A DNA stretch of 64,000 bases from Limenecus sp048360435 (GTDB taxonomy: Bacteria > Cyanobacteriota > Vampirovibrionia > Gastranaerophilales > Gastranaerophilaceae), in assembly GCA_048360435.1 (NCBI GenBank), contig DBGCOP010000027.1, positions 248,001 through 312,000 on the forward strand. The letters run 5' to 3'. Positions 32,446 through 40,894 of this stretch are shown in pieces. Below the pieces are notes generated by a model, which saw only the letters and a list, made by a program, of their open reading frames with translations, did not search any database and had not been told where the DNA came from. Made by a program: the position numbers and the translations under genes. Each line of letters begins with the position of its first letter. Within the stretch, counting starts at the first letter, position 1.

Positions 32446-34491
32446 TCATTTTTTGTTTAAAAAATTATTTTGTTCATAAATAAATATGTTGTTCATTCCG
32501 TTGTAGGTCATATTTTGAAGACGGTATTGTTTTTTGTTTAGGAGTTCTATGAGTTGTTTTGGTTCATTTCCTTTTAGCTTATTAAATATTTCTTCATCTA
32601 TTATTAAAGTATTATTAGATTGGTTTAAATAGTCAAAGACTTTTTTGTATTGGCTTTTTTCCGCCCAATCCGATGTAGATGCAAAAGGCAGCAGGTCTTT
32701 TTGTTCTAGTTTTGAATATAACAGGTCAGAGTCAGCTGTAAGTATATCGAGTTTTTTGCCTTTGGTGTTATTTTTTATGAAATCATAGTCCCTTTTCAGA
32801 CTTCCGTTTTCGAGAGTCTGCTGTTTAAGAAGAGTCAACTGTTTATTGAATCCGCTTAAAAACAGCATGTCAAAACTTGAAACGGCTACTGCTGACACAG
32901 CTGTGTATATCAAAATGAATTTTATTAATGAGATACAACATATGAATTTATCATAGTTTTTATTAATGAATTTGTTTAAAAATTCGTCACAATATAAAGA
33001 TACAATAATCAACGCAGGAAAAGAGACTCCTCCAAGAATAAGAATGTGGCTTCTTCCCTGGTAATATACAAAAATGCCCAAGCCTATTATGCTCAACATA
33101 AAATATATTGCTGATTTTGCATCAATTTTATGTGAAAAGAACAGATTGTTTAAAGATTTTATCATTGCAGTTATGTATATTAAAATGATAAGAATCCAGG
33201 GTTGATGATACAAAGGCATTGGCAGCATAAAATAGCCTGTTTTGTAAAACACATTCTGATAATAAAACATATTATCTACATCAATAATCTTGCCGCATTT
33301 TAATATTGTAATTAACTCTATTATTATAAATGACAATAATGCAATTAAAAGTGGCTGAAATAATGTTGTTAAAAGTTTTTTTATAGAAGATTTTTGTTCT
33401 TTAAATTTTAATGCTTCTGAATAAATTAAATATCCATACCATCCGCCAATGGCAACAATTCCTGATTCGAAATTCCAAATGAGAGCTGTTATCATAAATA
33501 TAAAACACAAAATTTCCATAATTTTTCTTGCTTTGTGATTTTGTATTTTTTGATATATTGATGCCAAGAAAATAACAAAAGTTATAAAAAAAATTCGATG
33601 GGGCATGAACTGGAGATAATAAATTGTCTCCATATTTGCAAGTATGCAGAAAATGTAAAAGTAATATATATAAGTAAGCATGAAAACAAAAGCAACTATT
33701 TTATTTCTTATATTTAATGCAAATGTTGTTGCTGCAAATAAAAAAGAAGACAAAATTAAAAAGACATTTATCATATTTATATGGGAAACAGAAATATTTT
33801 TGATTGGTTTTAGAATAAGTTCATAGATATACGGATAAAATCCATAGATGTTTTCAAAATTTATCCCTATCACCTGTCCTGAAAGAACTTTGTATATTGG
33901 AGAAAAATATGCGCTGAAATGATGTCGGCAGGATGCACTCAGGTCATATACAGGAGTGTAATAGATGCTGCCTATTGTTATTGCAGCCGATACCATTATA
34001 ATGCCCAAAAGAGTATTCAATATTATTTTTATCTTTTTTGAACCTGTTTGATAAACATACAAAAGATAGAATAAAAAGGCTCCTAATATAATAATTTCAA
34101 GGGAATTGTTGATTAATGTAAAAAAGAAGTTATGGCGGTTGAGAGAAGCTTTGTATAAAAATAAAACAAGTATTGTGGCTGATGTGATTTCTGTTATTAC
34201 CACAGATTTATACAACTTTTCTGTTATATTAAGTTTTACACTTTCCCAGATTTTGTAAAATATTAAATATAAGATAGGAAAACCTGTAATTAGTGCAAAA
34301 TATTGGAGTTTTTCTGCTTTTTCAGGAAGAAAGTAATACAAAGGCATGTTGAAATTGTTTACTACGAAATCAACATCTTTAAAACTCATGTAATTTCTGA
34401 AAACTGCATATATGACAAATGCGGCAATTAAATAGATATATGTTGATGACAAAAAAGAAAGAAATGTGAGTACATGTTGTTTTTTGTCCAT
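32446..34491 (-). CDS. large polytopic membrane protein, possibly GT-C glycosyltransferase-like
   Basis: The 681 residues have about 12 or more hydrophobic segments from residue 10 to 525, then a soluble C-terminal domain (about 550-681) predicted alpha/beta, with GKKLDILTADSDLLYSKLEQKDLLPF. The layout of many TM helices plus a C-terminal soluble domain resembles GT-C glycosyltransferases, but no DxD or Arg/Asp catalytic pair can be pinned down, so the function is left open. It lies 46 bases before the anti-sigma gene on the same strand and could be in one transcript with it. Confidence 0.6.
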   Translation of the reverse strand: MDKKQHVLTFLSFLSSTYIYLIAAFVIYAVFRNYMSFKDVDFVVNNFNMPLYYFLPEKAEKLQYFALITGFPILYLIFYKIWESVKLNITEKLYKSVVITEITSATILVLFLYKASLNRHNFFFTLINNSLEIIILGAFLFYLLYVYQTGSKKIKIILNTLLGIIMVSAAITIGSIYYTPVYDLSASCRHHFSAYFSPIYKVLSGQVIGINFENIYGFYPYIYELILKPIKNISVSHINMINVFLILSSFLFAATTFALNIRNKIVAFVFMLTYIYYFYIFCILANMETIYYLQFMPHRIFFITFVIFLASIYQKIQNHKARKIMEILCFIFMITALIWNFESGIVAIGGWYGYLIYSEALKFKEQKSSIKKLLTTLFQPLLIALLSFIIIELITILKCGKIIDVDNMFYYQNVFYKTGYFMLPMPLYHQPWILIILIYITAMIKSLNNLFFSHKIDAKSAIYFMLSIIGLGIFVYYQGRSHILILGGVSFPALIIVSLYCDEFLNKFINKNYDKFICCISLIKFILIYTAVSAVAVSSFDMLFLSGFNKQLTLLKQQTLENGSLKRDYDFIKNNTKGKKLDILTADSDLLYSKLEQKDLLPFASTSDWAEKSQYKKVFDYLNQSNNTLIIDEEIFNKLKGNEPKQLIELLNKKQYRLQNMTYNGMNNIFIYEQNNFLNKK

Positions 34492-34512
34492 TATTTCCTC
34501 CTCTTTTCTAAG

Positions 34513-34542
34513 AAAAAAAGACTCACAAGCTGTGAGTCTTTT
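34513..34542 (-). terminator. intrinsic terminator of the tRNA-Leu unit
   Basis: The stem AAAAGACTCACA / TGTGAGTCTTTT (34516-34527, 34531-34542), read on the minus strand, begins a few bases after the tRNA 3' end and is followed by T's. Confidence 0.9.
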
Positions 34543-34546
34543 AAAA

Positions 34547-34632
34547 TGCCCTGAGCCAGACTTGAACTGGCACTAGGGGTGAGCCTAATCGGATTTTAAG
34601 TCCGACGCGTCTACCGATTCCGCCACCAGGGC
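34547..34632 (-). tRNA. tRNA-Leu (UAA)
   Basis: A long variable arm and the 5' acceptor GCCCTGG pairing with the 3' TCAGGGC fit leucine tRNA. The anticodon is UAA, read from GGACTTAAAATCC, and GTTCAAGTC marks the T-arm. The discriminator base is A and CCA is not encoded, so CCA is added enzymatically. A minus-strand reading frame across it translates to a Gly/Arg-rich string that is not a protein. It is cotranscribed with the structured segment upstream and ended by the terminator at 34513. Confidence 0.95.
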
Positions 34633-34654
34633 TTGTTTTATGTTTTCTTTTGTC

Positions 34655-34768
34655 AATTTCATTGTGGCGGAGCACTCCGTGCAATCTTACCGCCATGACC
34701 GAAAAATAACATTTAGTTATTTTTCTCAAGCCTGCTAACAAGTTTGGTTCTTGCCACCAAGGCTTGCT
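34655..34768 (-). ncRNA. candidate structured RNA leader upstream of tRNA-Leu
   Basis: Read on the minus strand, the transcript would start near 34768 and fold into three hairpins. They are CAAGCCT/AGGCTTG (34727-34733 with 34760-34766, inner TTGGT/ACCAA), AAAAATAAC/GTTATTTTT (34702-34710 with 34716-34724), and TGGCGG/CCGCCA (34665-34670 with 34690-34695) with an inner GCAC/GTGC. No known family motif (SRP RNA, 6S, riboswitch classes I know) is recognised. It may be a processed small RNA or a tRNA precursor leader. Confidence 0.4.
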
Positions 34769-34774
34769 TTCTAT

Positions 34775-34803
34775 ATATTCCTGTAAAATATCGTTATTGT
34801 CAA
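34775..34803 (-). promoter_or_regulatory. sigma-70 promoter of the tRNA-Leu unit
   Basis: A consensus TTGACA (34798-34803, minus strand), a 17-base spacer and GAATAT (34775-34780) predict a start near 34768, exactly at the base of the first hairpin of the leader. TATATA with a 20-base spacer is a second -10 option. Confidence 0.65.
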
Positions 34804-34860
34804 GTATAAGTTGAAATTTACATCTTTGCAAAACACTTAAAATATAGATAAAATTATGTT

Positions 34861-35784
34861 ATGGATAATCTTTCGAAAATAAATGAACTTAATGATCTTC
34901 TTGAAAAAAATCCGACTGATTTTAAAGCAAGAAGAGAATTGGCTGTTGAATTAATGTCGAACGGATATAATGAAGAGGCTTTGAAACAGCTTTATTATCT
35001 TTTAAAACGTTTTCCTGAAGATTCAAGATTACATTACAATGCAGGTATAGTGCTCGAAAATTTAAAGGAATTTGATAAAGCAATTATCTCCTACCAGAAT
35101 GCATTGAAAATTAGCCCTGATGAACCTGATTTTTTATATAACCTCGGATATGCTTATCTTCAAAAACAGGATTTTGACAAGGCTATTCCCTTTTTCTTGC
35201 GGGTTTTGCAGCTTGAAGATGATGATGCAAACAGTTATTTTAATCTGGGTTATTTATATTCCAAAAAAGAAGAACATAACTTGTCTATAAAATGCTTGAA
35301 GGCTGCAATAGACCTCAATTCTCAAGATTTTCTCGCATATTTTTATCTTGCTTATGAGTATGACAAAATAGGTGAAAGAGAACTTTGTAAAGAATATTAT
35401 AATAAAGTCATAGAAATGTCTCCCGATTACAGCTGGGCTTATTTTAACTTGGCTTCCATATATTTTGAAGAAGGTGATATTGAAAAAGCTATGATATTTC
35501 TTCATAAAACCTTGGAATTAAATCCAAAAGATGACAGTGCTTCCGTAATTTTTTCAAAAATTCTGGCAAAACAAAATATGTTTTATGAGGCAATTGAACT
35601 TTTAAAAAATGCTCTTATTAATAATCCTTATAATGGCGATGTAAATTATACACTGGCTCGTATGTATAAAGAAACAGGCGATTTTGAACAGTATAAATAT
35701 TACCTTAAAGAGGCGTTGAATAATTATCAGACACTATCTTTTGATGTTAAGCAGCTGAAGTCTGAGTACGATAGGGCACAGTAA
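34861..35784 (+). CDS. tetratricopeptide repeat protein
   Basis: The 307 residues are built almost wholly of about eight TPR units, for example FDKAIISYQNALKISPDEPD, YNLGYAYLQKQDFDKAIPFF and AYFNLASIYFEEGDIEKAM. There is no signal peptide or membrane segment. TPR arrays are protein-binding scaffolds and the partner is unknown. No Shine-Dalgarno lies before the ATG and a TATAGA-like -10 sits 13 bases upstream, so translation may be leaderless. Its 3' end overlaps the convergent HD gene by 38 bases. Confidence 0.85.
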   Translation: MDNLSKINELNDLLEKNPTDFKARRELAVELMSNGYNEEALKQLYYLLKRFPEDSRLHYNAGIVLENLKEFDKAIISYQNALKISPDEPDFLYNLGYAYLQKQDFDKAIPFFLRVLQLEDDDANSYFNLGYLYSKKEEHNLSIKCLKAAIDLNSQDFLAYFYLAYEYDKIGERELCKEYYNKVIEMSPDYSWAYFNLASIYFEEGDIEKAMIFLHKTLELNPKDDSASVIFSKILAKQNMFYEAIELLKNALINNPYNGDVNYTLARMYKETGDFEQYKYYLKEALNNYQTLSFDVKQLKSEYDRAQ

Positions 35785-36751
35785 TTTCCGGGGCTTTTTT
35801 AGGCGCATAGTTTTTGTCTAATGCGTTTAAAATTTCCGGTTTGATTTTCATATCTTTCAAAACAGCCATTGCTTCTTCGTGAGTTTTTGCTGTTTTGTAA
35901 GGACGTTCTTCTCTCATTGCTGAGTAAACGTCTGCGGCTCGGACAATTTGTGCCATTTTGTTTTTTGAATTCGGATTGTGGTGGTCTCTTGCTATTTCAG
36001 CTACGTTTGTTCCGAAACCGAGACCTTTCAAAAGTTCGTATCCCAAAACAGAATGAAGATTGATAACTTTTCTTTCTTCAGGTGTTAATCTTCCGTTTTT
36101 GTTCAATATTTCTTCAGGAACAAGTGATTTGCCTATATCATGAAGTGCTGCACCTGCTTCCATTGTTTTCAATTCATTTTCACTCATACCCATTTCTTTG
36201 CCGATTGCTCTTGAGAATTCTATTGTTGTTGAAAGATGAGTGTGTTTGATAGTTTTTAAGTTGTTGTAATTCATTTTAACCGGCAAATTTTCTTTTTTCA
36301 AAATTGCTCGGATGCTTGGGATTGACTCTGTTGCTGCCTCTAAGTCAAGTGGGCTTGGTAAATATTTTAATGCTGAATTTACGGCAGCATCATATTCGTT
36401 TATATTGCTTCCAATATTTCCAAAAAAGTTTTTGAATTGTGCTGACTTGTTTTTCCAGAAGTTTGAAATGGTGGATAATCCAATGGTTGACGCTTTAGGC
36501 AAGTCGGATTTTTCAGTTTCCGAAACAAAACCTTCATCATCTTTTCCGATAAGTTTGTCACCAAACAAAAGTTCTTTGGAAGATGCAGAGGAATAACGTG
36601 TTTGAACGGCTGTTTGTTGAGTCAGAGACGGCTTTTCAAACGGATTAATAAATTTGTTATTAAAACTATTAGCACTATTAACTGTATTTGTATCTGCCGG
36701 TTGCTGTGTTGGCAAATCCACAGTTCTTTGTGTAATTTTTTCAACTGCCAA
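35747..36751 (-). CDS. HD-domain protein with degenerate HD-GYP features
   Basis: The N-terminal 110 residues are Gln/Asn/Ser-rich (including FINPFEKPSL). An HD hydrolase domain then shows AALHDIGKSLVPEEIL, NLHSVLGYELLKGLG and IARDHHNP, followed by IVRAADVYSAMREERPYKTAKT as in HD-GYP domains. The HHExxDGxGYP segment is replaced by DHHNPNSKNK, so cyclic-di-GMP hydrolysis is doubtful although the HD metal ligands are there. The start is TTG at 36751 with AAGGA upstream. It lies 105 bases downstream of the GspE-like gene, on the same strand. Confidence 0.8.
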   Translation of the reverse strand: MAVEKITQRTVDLPTQQPADTNTVNSANSFNNKFINPFEKPSLTQQTAVQTRYSSASSKELLFGDKLIGKDDEGFVSETEKSDLPKASTIGLSTISNFWKNKSAQFKNFFGNIGSNINEYDAAVNSALKYLPSPLDLEAATESIPSIRAILKKENLPVKMNYNNLKTIKHTHLSTTIEFSRAIGKEMGMSENELKTMEAGAALHDIGKSLVPEEILNKNGRLTPEERKVINLHSVLGYELLKGLGFGTNVAEIARDHHNPNSKNKMAQIVRAADVYSAMREERPYKTAKTHEEAMAVLKDMKIKPEILNALDKNYAPKKAPEITVPYRTQTSAA

Positions 36752-36856
36752 AATTAAATATTCCTTTTTTCCTTCGGTTCCCTATATACTAATAAAAAAT
36801 TTTTTTTCCATAAGATTTACCGAGTTTAAGGAATTGTTAATATATTTTTACAAAAG

Positions 36857-38251
36857 TTAAGCAAAGTATTTTTCTAAAGCTTTTTTATCAAAAACTTCTA
36901 TGCTTTCTTTGTTGTGTATAAAAATTAGGCAGCTTAGCATTGATTTAAACATTGAAAAGTCGCTCAATGAAAGCTTCTTCATAAGATCAGCAATGTTCTC
37001 CGCAAGAAATTCCGTAATCAATGTTTTATTTTTAAAAACTAAAGAAGTAAAGTAGTCCAATCCTTCTTTTGTATTTATTCCTTCAAAATACAAAATGTCT
37101 GGTGATTGAAACTCAATAAAACGCATTGCCTTATCCAGATTAAAGCCTATGTGTTCATTAAGTTCACACTGATTTACTTTTTCCAGATTGTATTTTGTTA
37201 TTGACTCTATTGTCATGACATTTTTATCATCAGAGGATATGTCATTCAATACGGAATATATTAAATGAGTTTTTCCACACAGTCCTGAGCCGCAAACAAG
37301 TATTATTCCCGGATTCGATAGTGATTTTTGAATTATGTTTATTTTTTTATCATCAAGCCCTATTTCTTTAAGTGTTTTAGGAGGTTTGTAAATTTTTATC
37401 GAAATTCTTTCTCCGTGGATTGTCGGGAAGGCTGAAATACTGGCAATAAGTGCCATATCATCAACTTTGAAACTTAATTTTCCAAGCTGAGGCAGTTCAG
37501 AAACTGTCGGATCCAGATTTGCAAGTGTTTTTAATTTTGCAATGAATGAAGACACCAAAATAGTCGGTATTTCTCCTGTTGACACATTTTGAGAATCTTT
37601 TCTGAATGTTACACTGAGCCCGTTTGGTACATGTTCAAAAAACAGTTCGTGTATATCGTCTTGAATAGCCTGTTTTAAGATTGAGCGGATAAGCTTTTGG
37701 ATATGCTCATCAGAAAGACTTGATGAAATATCTTCATTATTTAAAATTTCACGCCAGTCATACTTTGGCTTTGTTTCATCAATAAAAATTTGTCCGACAG
37801 AATTTCCGCTGTTGTAATATTCTTCTATTTTTTTTAATACGGCACCTTCTGATGAAATAACAGGTTCAATTTCACATTTAGCATCTTCGACTATTTTGTC
37901 TATTGCAAATAAATCCAGAGGGTCAGACATTGCTACTGTCAGAATTCCCTCTATTTCAAAAAGCGGGATAACTTTGTATTTTTGTGCATTATTAAAGTTT
38001 ATATAGCTCAGACATTTTTTATCCAGAGAATAATCGTCAAGATTAACATAAGGAATATGGAGTTTACTCTCTAGAAACTTTAAAAGCTTTTCTTCCTGAA
38101 TTAGACCTGATGAAATCAACACCTGTCCTATGTTGACATTTTGTGCAACAGCAACCTGTTCTGCCATTTCCAAATCCTCATATTTTATGAGATTGTCTCT
38201 TACCAGGTCATATTTGAGTTTTTCAAGTGTTTTATTTCTTACGAATTCCAT
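36857..38251 (-). CDS. degenerate GspE/PilB-like ATPase
   Basis: The N-terminus resembles an MshEN/T2SSE-N domain (NVNIGQVLISSGLIQEEKLLKFLES, then HIPYVNLDDYSL and IEGILTVAMSDPLD), in which the usual Arg of the c-di-GMP motif is Asn. The secretion-ATPase core follows, with THxGxR-like HGERISIKIY. The Walker A, normally GPTGSGKTT, reads CGSGLCGKTH, and Walker B reads PDILYFEGI in place of PDIIMVGEIRD. The Cys4 zinc loop is absent. ATP turnover is therefore questionable. The gene follows a response regulator by 3 bases, an unusual setting for a pilus motor. Confidence 0.75.
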   Translation of the reverse strand: MEFVRNKTLEKLKYDLVRDNLIKYEDLEMAEQVAVAQNVNIGQVLISSGLIQEEKLLKFLESKLHIPYVNLDDYSLDKKCLSYINFNNAQKYKVIPLFEIEGILTVAMSDPLDLFAIDKIVEDAKCEIEPVISSEGAVLKKIEEYYNSGNSVGQIFIDETKPKYDWREILNNEDISSSLSDEHIQKLIRSILKQAIQDDIHELFFEHVPNGLSVTFRKDSQNVSTGEIPTILVSSFIAKLKTLANLDPTVSELPQLGKLSFKVDDMALIASISAFPTIHGERISIKIYKPPKTLKEIGLDDKKINIIQKSLSNPGIILVCGSGLCGKTHLIYSVLNDISSDDKNVMTIESITKYNLEKVNQCELNEHIGFNLDKAMRFIEFQSPDILYFEGINTKEGLDYFTSLVFKNKTLITEFLAENIADLMKKLSLSDFSMFKSMLSCLIFIHNKESIEVFDKKALEKYFA

Positions 38252-38254
38252 AGT

Positions 38255-38629
38255 TTATTTTTCCAGATACTCTTTGACTTTGTTTATTACTTCATCGAGT
38301 TCAAAGGGTTTTGTTATGTATTCGTTTACACCTGTCTCCTGTCCGATTATTTTGTCGTCTTCCTGAGAACGTGCAGTAACCATAATAATTGGTATATCTT
38401 TGTATTTATTGTCATATTTTAAAAGACGGCTTATTTTGTAACCGTTTATTTTAGGCATCATTACATCAAGAATCATTAAATCGGGGATTATTTCTTTTGC
38501 CATATTAAGACCGGCTTCGCCGTCATAAGCACAAAAACATTCATAGCCCTGGGCTTCCAGCATAAATTTTAGCGTTTCAACAATGTCTTGTTCGTCATCA
38601 ACTATGAGAATTTTTTTGTTATCACCCAT
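38255..38629 (-). CDS. single-domain response regulator
   Basis: A stand-alone receiver domain of 124 residues. The acidic pair is in VDDEQDI, the phosphorylated Asp is in DLMILDVMMPKING, Thr in IMVTARSQ and Lys in EYITKPFEL. With no output domain it probably acts through protein contact. It lies 4 bases after the kinase gene and 3 before the GspE-like gene, so the GspE-like protein is a natural candidate partner. Confidence 0.94.
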   Translation of the reverse strand: MGDNKKILIVDDEQDIVETLKFMLEAQGYECFCAYDGEAGLNMAKEIIPDLMILDVMMPKINGYKISRLLKYDNKYKDIPIIMVTARSQEDDKIIGQETGVNEYITKPFELDEVINKVKEYLEK

Positions 38630-38633
38630 TATT

Positions 38634-40730
38634 TTATGCCTCCACCTTGTTATTTTTCTTTAATAATTTTTCCGCTGTTTCAATCATTTCAGCTGCATCT
38701 TTTCCATTATCCGGAAAAAGAGCTGTTGAATACAATATATCATATTTTTGAGAACTTGTTGTATTCTGTTCAATAGTACTTTCAATTTTCTTTTCAATAA
38801 AGCTTTGGGCAAATTTATCAGCCTCCGGAAGTATAACAGCATAGCAACTTTTTCCGTCTTCATTGAAGTATACTTCTTTTGTGTTAGCTGTTTTTCTTAT
38901 TATTGATATTTTTTCGCATTTTATGTCTTCTATAAAAGAAGTTTGGGTGTTCTGGTCTTCTTTTATCATTAAAAGCAAAAGGTTGTGTGAACAGGTTTTT
39001 GCTTTTTGTATGTCTTTATCAAGATCCAGAATAAATTTTTCTTTTTCACTTAATATAGGAATTACAAACGAGAAGGTTGTACCTCTATTTAATTCACTTT
39101 CTACCCATATAAAACCTTTGTGAGCTTCAATGAGTTGTTTAGCAATAGGCAAACCTAGTCCTGTTCCTCCATTTTTTCTGTTTAGTGAATTTTCTATTTG
39201 TTGAAATTGGTCAAAAACTTTTTTGAGATCTTCCGGAGCTATACCTATGCCGCTGTCTGCAACAGAAACTTTTATGTAGCGGTCGTATAAAATTGGATTT
39301 TCAACGCCTATTAATTTATGTTTTTCTATATCGGATTCTTTAATATTTTCTGTTTTTACAATGATTTTGCCGCCATCGTTTGTAAATTTTATCGCATTTG
39401 ATATCAGGTTTGACATAACCTGTTCAATTCTCTGGCTGTCAAAGTATGTGTCTGATATATTATCTTCTTTTTCAAGAATTAGCTCTATATTCTTTTCTTT
39501 TGCTACATTTTCGAAGGTGTTTTTCATGAATTCAACAGGTGTGTTTATATTCGATTTTTCGAATTTGAAATCCATTTTTCCTGCTTCGACTTTAGATAAA
39601 TCAAGAAGGTCATTGATAATTCCTGAAAGTCTTGTAACATTTCTTTTTGCCATGTTCAGAAACTTGTCCATTACAGTACTTACTTCACCGGCTTTGCCGC
39701 TTAAGCATATTTCAAGAGAATTCTTGATTGCTGTTAAAGGAGTTCTGAGTTCATGCGATACAATAGAGATAAATTCGGATTTTAGTCTTTCGAGTTTTTC
39801 GAGTTTTGTGTTTGTCTTTTTTATTTCTTCATATAATGAAGCATTTTCCAGTGGGAGAGACACTTGTCTGGCAAGGGTTTGAAAACAGGTTGTATCTTCC
39901 TGTGTGAAATCATTTTCTCTAAATACTTCAATTAATCCGAAAAACTTTTCTCCTACATTTATAGGTGCAAAAAGATTGTCAAACTTTAATATATTGAGGT
40001 CATACTCTTCAAGCGGATGTTTTATGTTTTTGATAACTTTTATATCAGAAACATTTAAATTATAAGGAATACGCTTTTTATCAAAAAGAGCTCTGTAACT
40101 CAAGATTGCTCTGAGCTTTAAAGAGTGTTCCAGTCTCGGGGATATTCCATATAGTGAATTGATGATTAAATCAATGTCGTGTTCTGAATTGAATACAAGT
40201 GTAGACGAAAGAGAAAAGCTGAGACTTTTTTCAAGACCGTCAATCATTATATTTATAAGCTTTTGTTTGTCTAAAGATCCTGCAAGCTGTGTAGAGGTGT
40301 TGTAGAGAACATCCAGCTGATAAAGACTTTTCGCAAGTTCACTGTTGTTTTTTGAAAGTGTATCTATTGCTTTTTTCAATTTTAAATTTGAAGTTGCTGT
40401 GGCAATAAGTATTTTTTCATTTATAGGTTTTGTTACATAAGCACTTGTTAGTTTTAGCAGTTCGGATGCATCTGTGTTCTGGTTTATAAGGCTTAACAGA
40501 ATTATATTCTCTTTGTGTGCAATTGATTGAAGTTTTTTGCATAATATCACTGCATCCAGAGACTTTATTTCTGCATCAATAATTATTAATTGAACAAGTC
40601 CACTTTCCACGCAGCTTATTATTCCGGGTTCATCCGATAAAGTTATAACTGCTAGTGAACACTGTGAAAGAATTTTTGTTATTTCTTTGTTTTGATTCTC
40701 TTTATCTGAAACAAGAAGTACTTTAGACAT
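38634..40730 (-). CDS. hybrid sensor histidine kinase
   Basis: The 698-residue soluble kinase has, in order, a degenerate receiver-like N-terminus (LLVSDKENQNK, LIIIDAEIKSLD, YVTKPIN), a coiled coil, a GAF-like domain (about 140-290), HisKA with IVSHELRTPL (His near 325) and HATPase_c with NLISNAIKFTNDGG, VADSGIGIAPED and GGTGLGLPIAKQL. The last 130 residues look like a decayed GGDEF domain (STALFPDNGKDAAEMIETAEKLL), without GGDEF itself. No membrane segment, so it senses cytoplasmic signals. It heads the kinase / regulator / ATPase operon. Confidence 0.88.
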   Translation of the reverse strand: MSKVLLVSDKENQNKEITKILSQCSLAVITLSDEPGIISCVESGLVQLIIIDAEIKSLDAVILCKKLQSIAHKENIILLSLINQNTDASELLKLTSAYVTKPINEKILIATATSNLKLKKAIDTLSKNNSELAKSLYQLDVLYNTSTQLAGSLDKQKLINIMIDGLEKSLSFSLSSTLVFNSEHDIDLIINSLYGISPRLEHSLKLRAILSYRALFDKKRIPYNLNVSDIKVIKNIKHPLEEYDLNILKFDNLFAPINVGEKFFGLIEVFRENDFTQEDTTCFQTLARQVSLPLENASLYEEIKKTNTKLEKLERLKSEFISIVSHELRTPLTAIKNSLEICLSGKAGEVSTVMDKFLNMAKRNVTRLSGIINDLLDLSKVEAGKMDFKFEKSNINTPVEFMKNTFENVAKEKNIELILEKEDNISDTYFDSQRIEQVMSNLISNAIKFTNDGGKIIVKTENIKESDIEKHKLIGVENPILYDRYIKVSVADSGIGIAPEDLKKVFDQFQQIENSLNRKNGGTGLGLPIAKQLIEAHKGFIWVESELNRGTTFSFVIPILSEKEKFILDLDKDIQKAKTCSHNLLLLMIKEDQNTQTSFIEDIKCEKISIIRKTANTKEVYFNEDGKSCYAVILPEADKFAQSFIEKKIESTIEQNTTSSQKYDILYSTALFPDNGKDAAEMIETAEKLLKKNNKVEA

Positions 40731-40812
40731 GACTATATATTATCACACAGCTTATTTCGAGGCTAATTGATAAGATATCTTAAGGCTTTATCTTTTATTA
40801 AATAATTTATCG

Positions 40813-40870
40813 TATAATAGTAGGATAGATTGTCATGAAAAAAATTGTTTACATGTAAATATAGATTTAC
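40813..40870 (+). promoter_or_regulatory. tdk promoter with palindromic leader
   Basis: TATAAT at 40813-40818 suggests a start near 40825. Downstream is a perfect 12-base palindrome TTTACATGTAAA (40848-40859) whose right half also pairs with ATTTACA (40865-40871) to give a small TGTAAAT/ATTTACA hairpin. AGAGG lies 11 bases before the tdk ATG at 40895. The palindrome could be an operator. Confidence 0.4.
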
Positions 40871-40894
40871 AGGGAGTTATAGAGGGATTTTATT

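Noticed and set aside
34655..34768. SRP (4.5S) RNA or a known riboswitch upstream of tRNA-Leu
   Set aside because: The GGAA-loop/AGCAGCC signature of SRP RNA and the core motifs of TPP, SAM, glycine, c-di-GMP, fluoride and preQ1 riboswitches are absent.
34541..34831. A 96-residue reading frame on the minus strand across tRNA-Leu
   Set aside because: It runs through the tRNA and the structured leader; the Gly/Arg-rich C-terminal half is the translation of the tRNA itself, and no Shine-Dalgarno precedes it.
36857..38251. A normal type IV pilus motor gene
   Set aside because: Walker A and B are degenerate, the zinc-binding Cys loop is missing and no pil/gsp assembly genes are adjacent.
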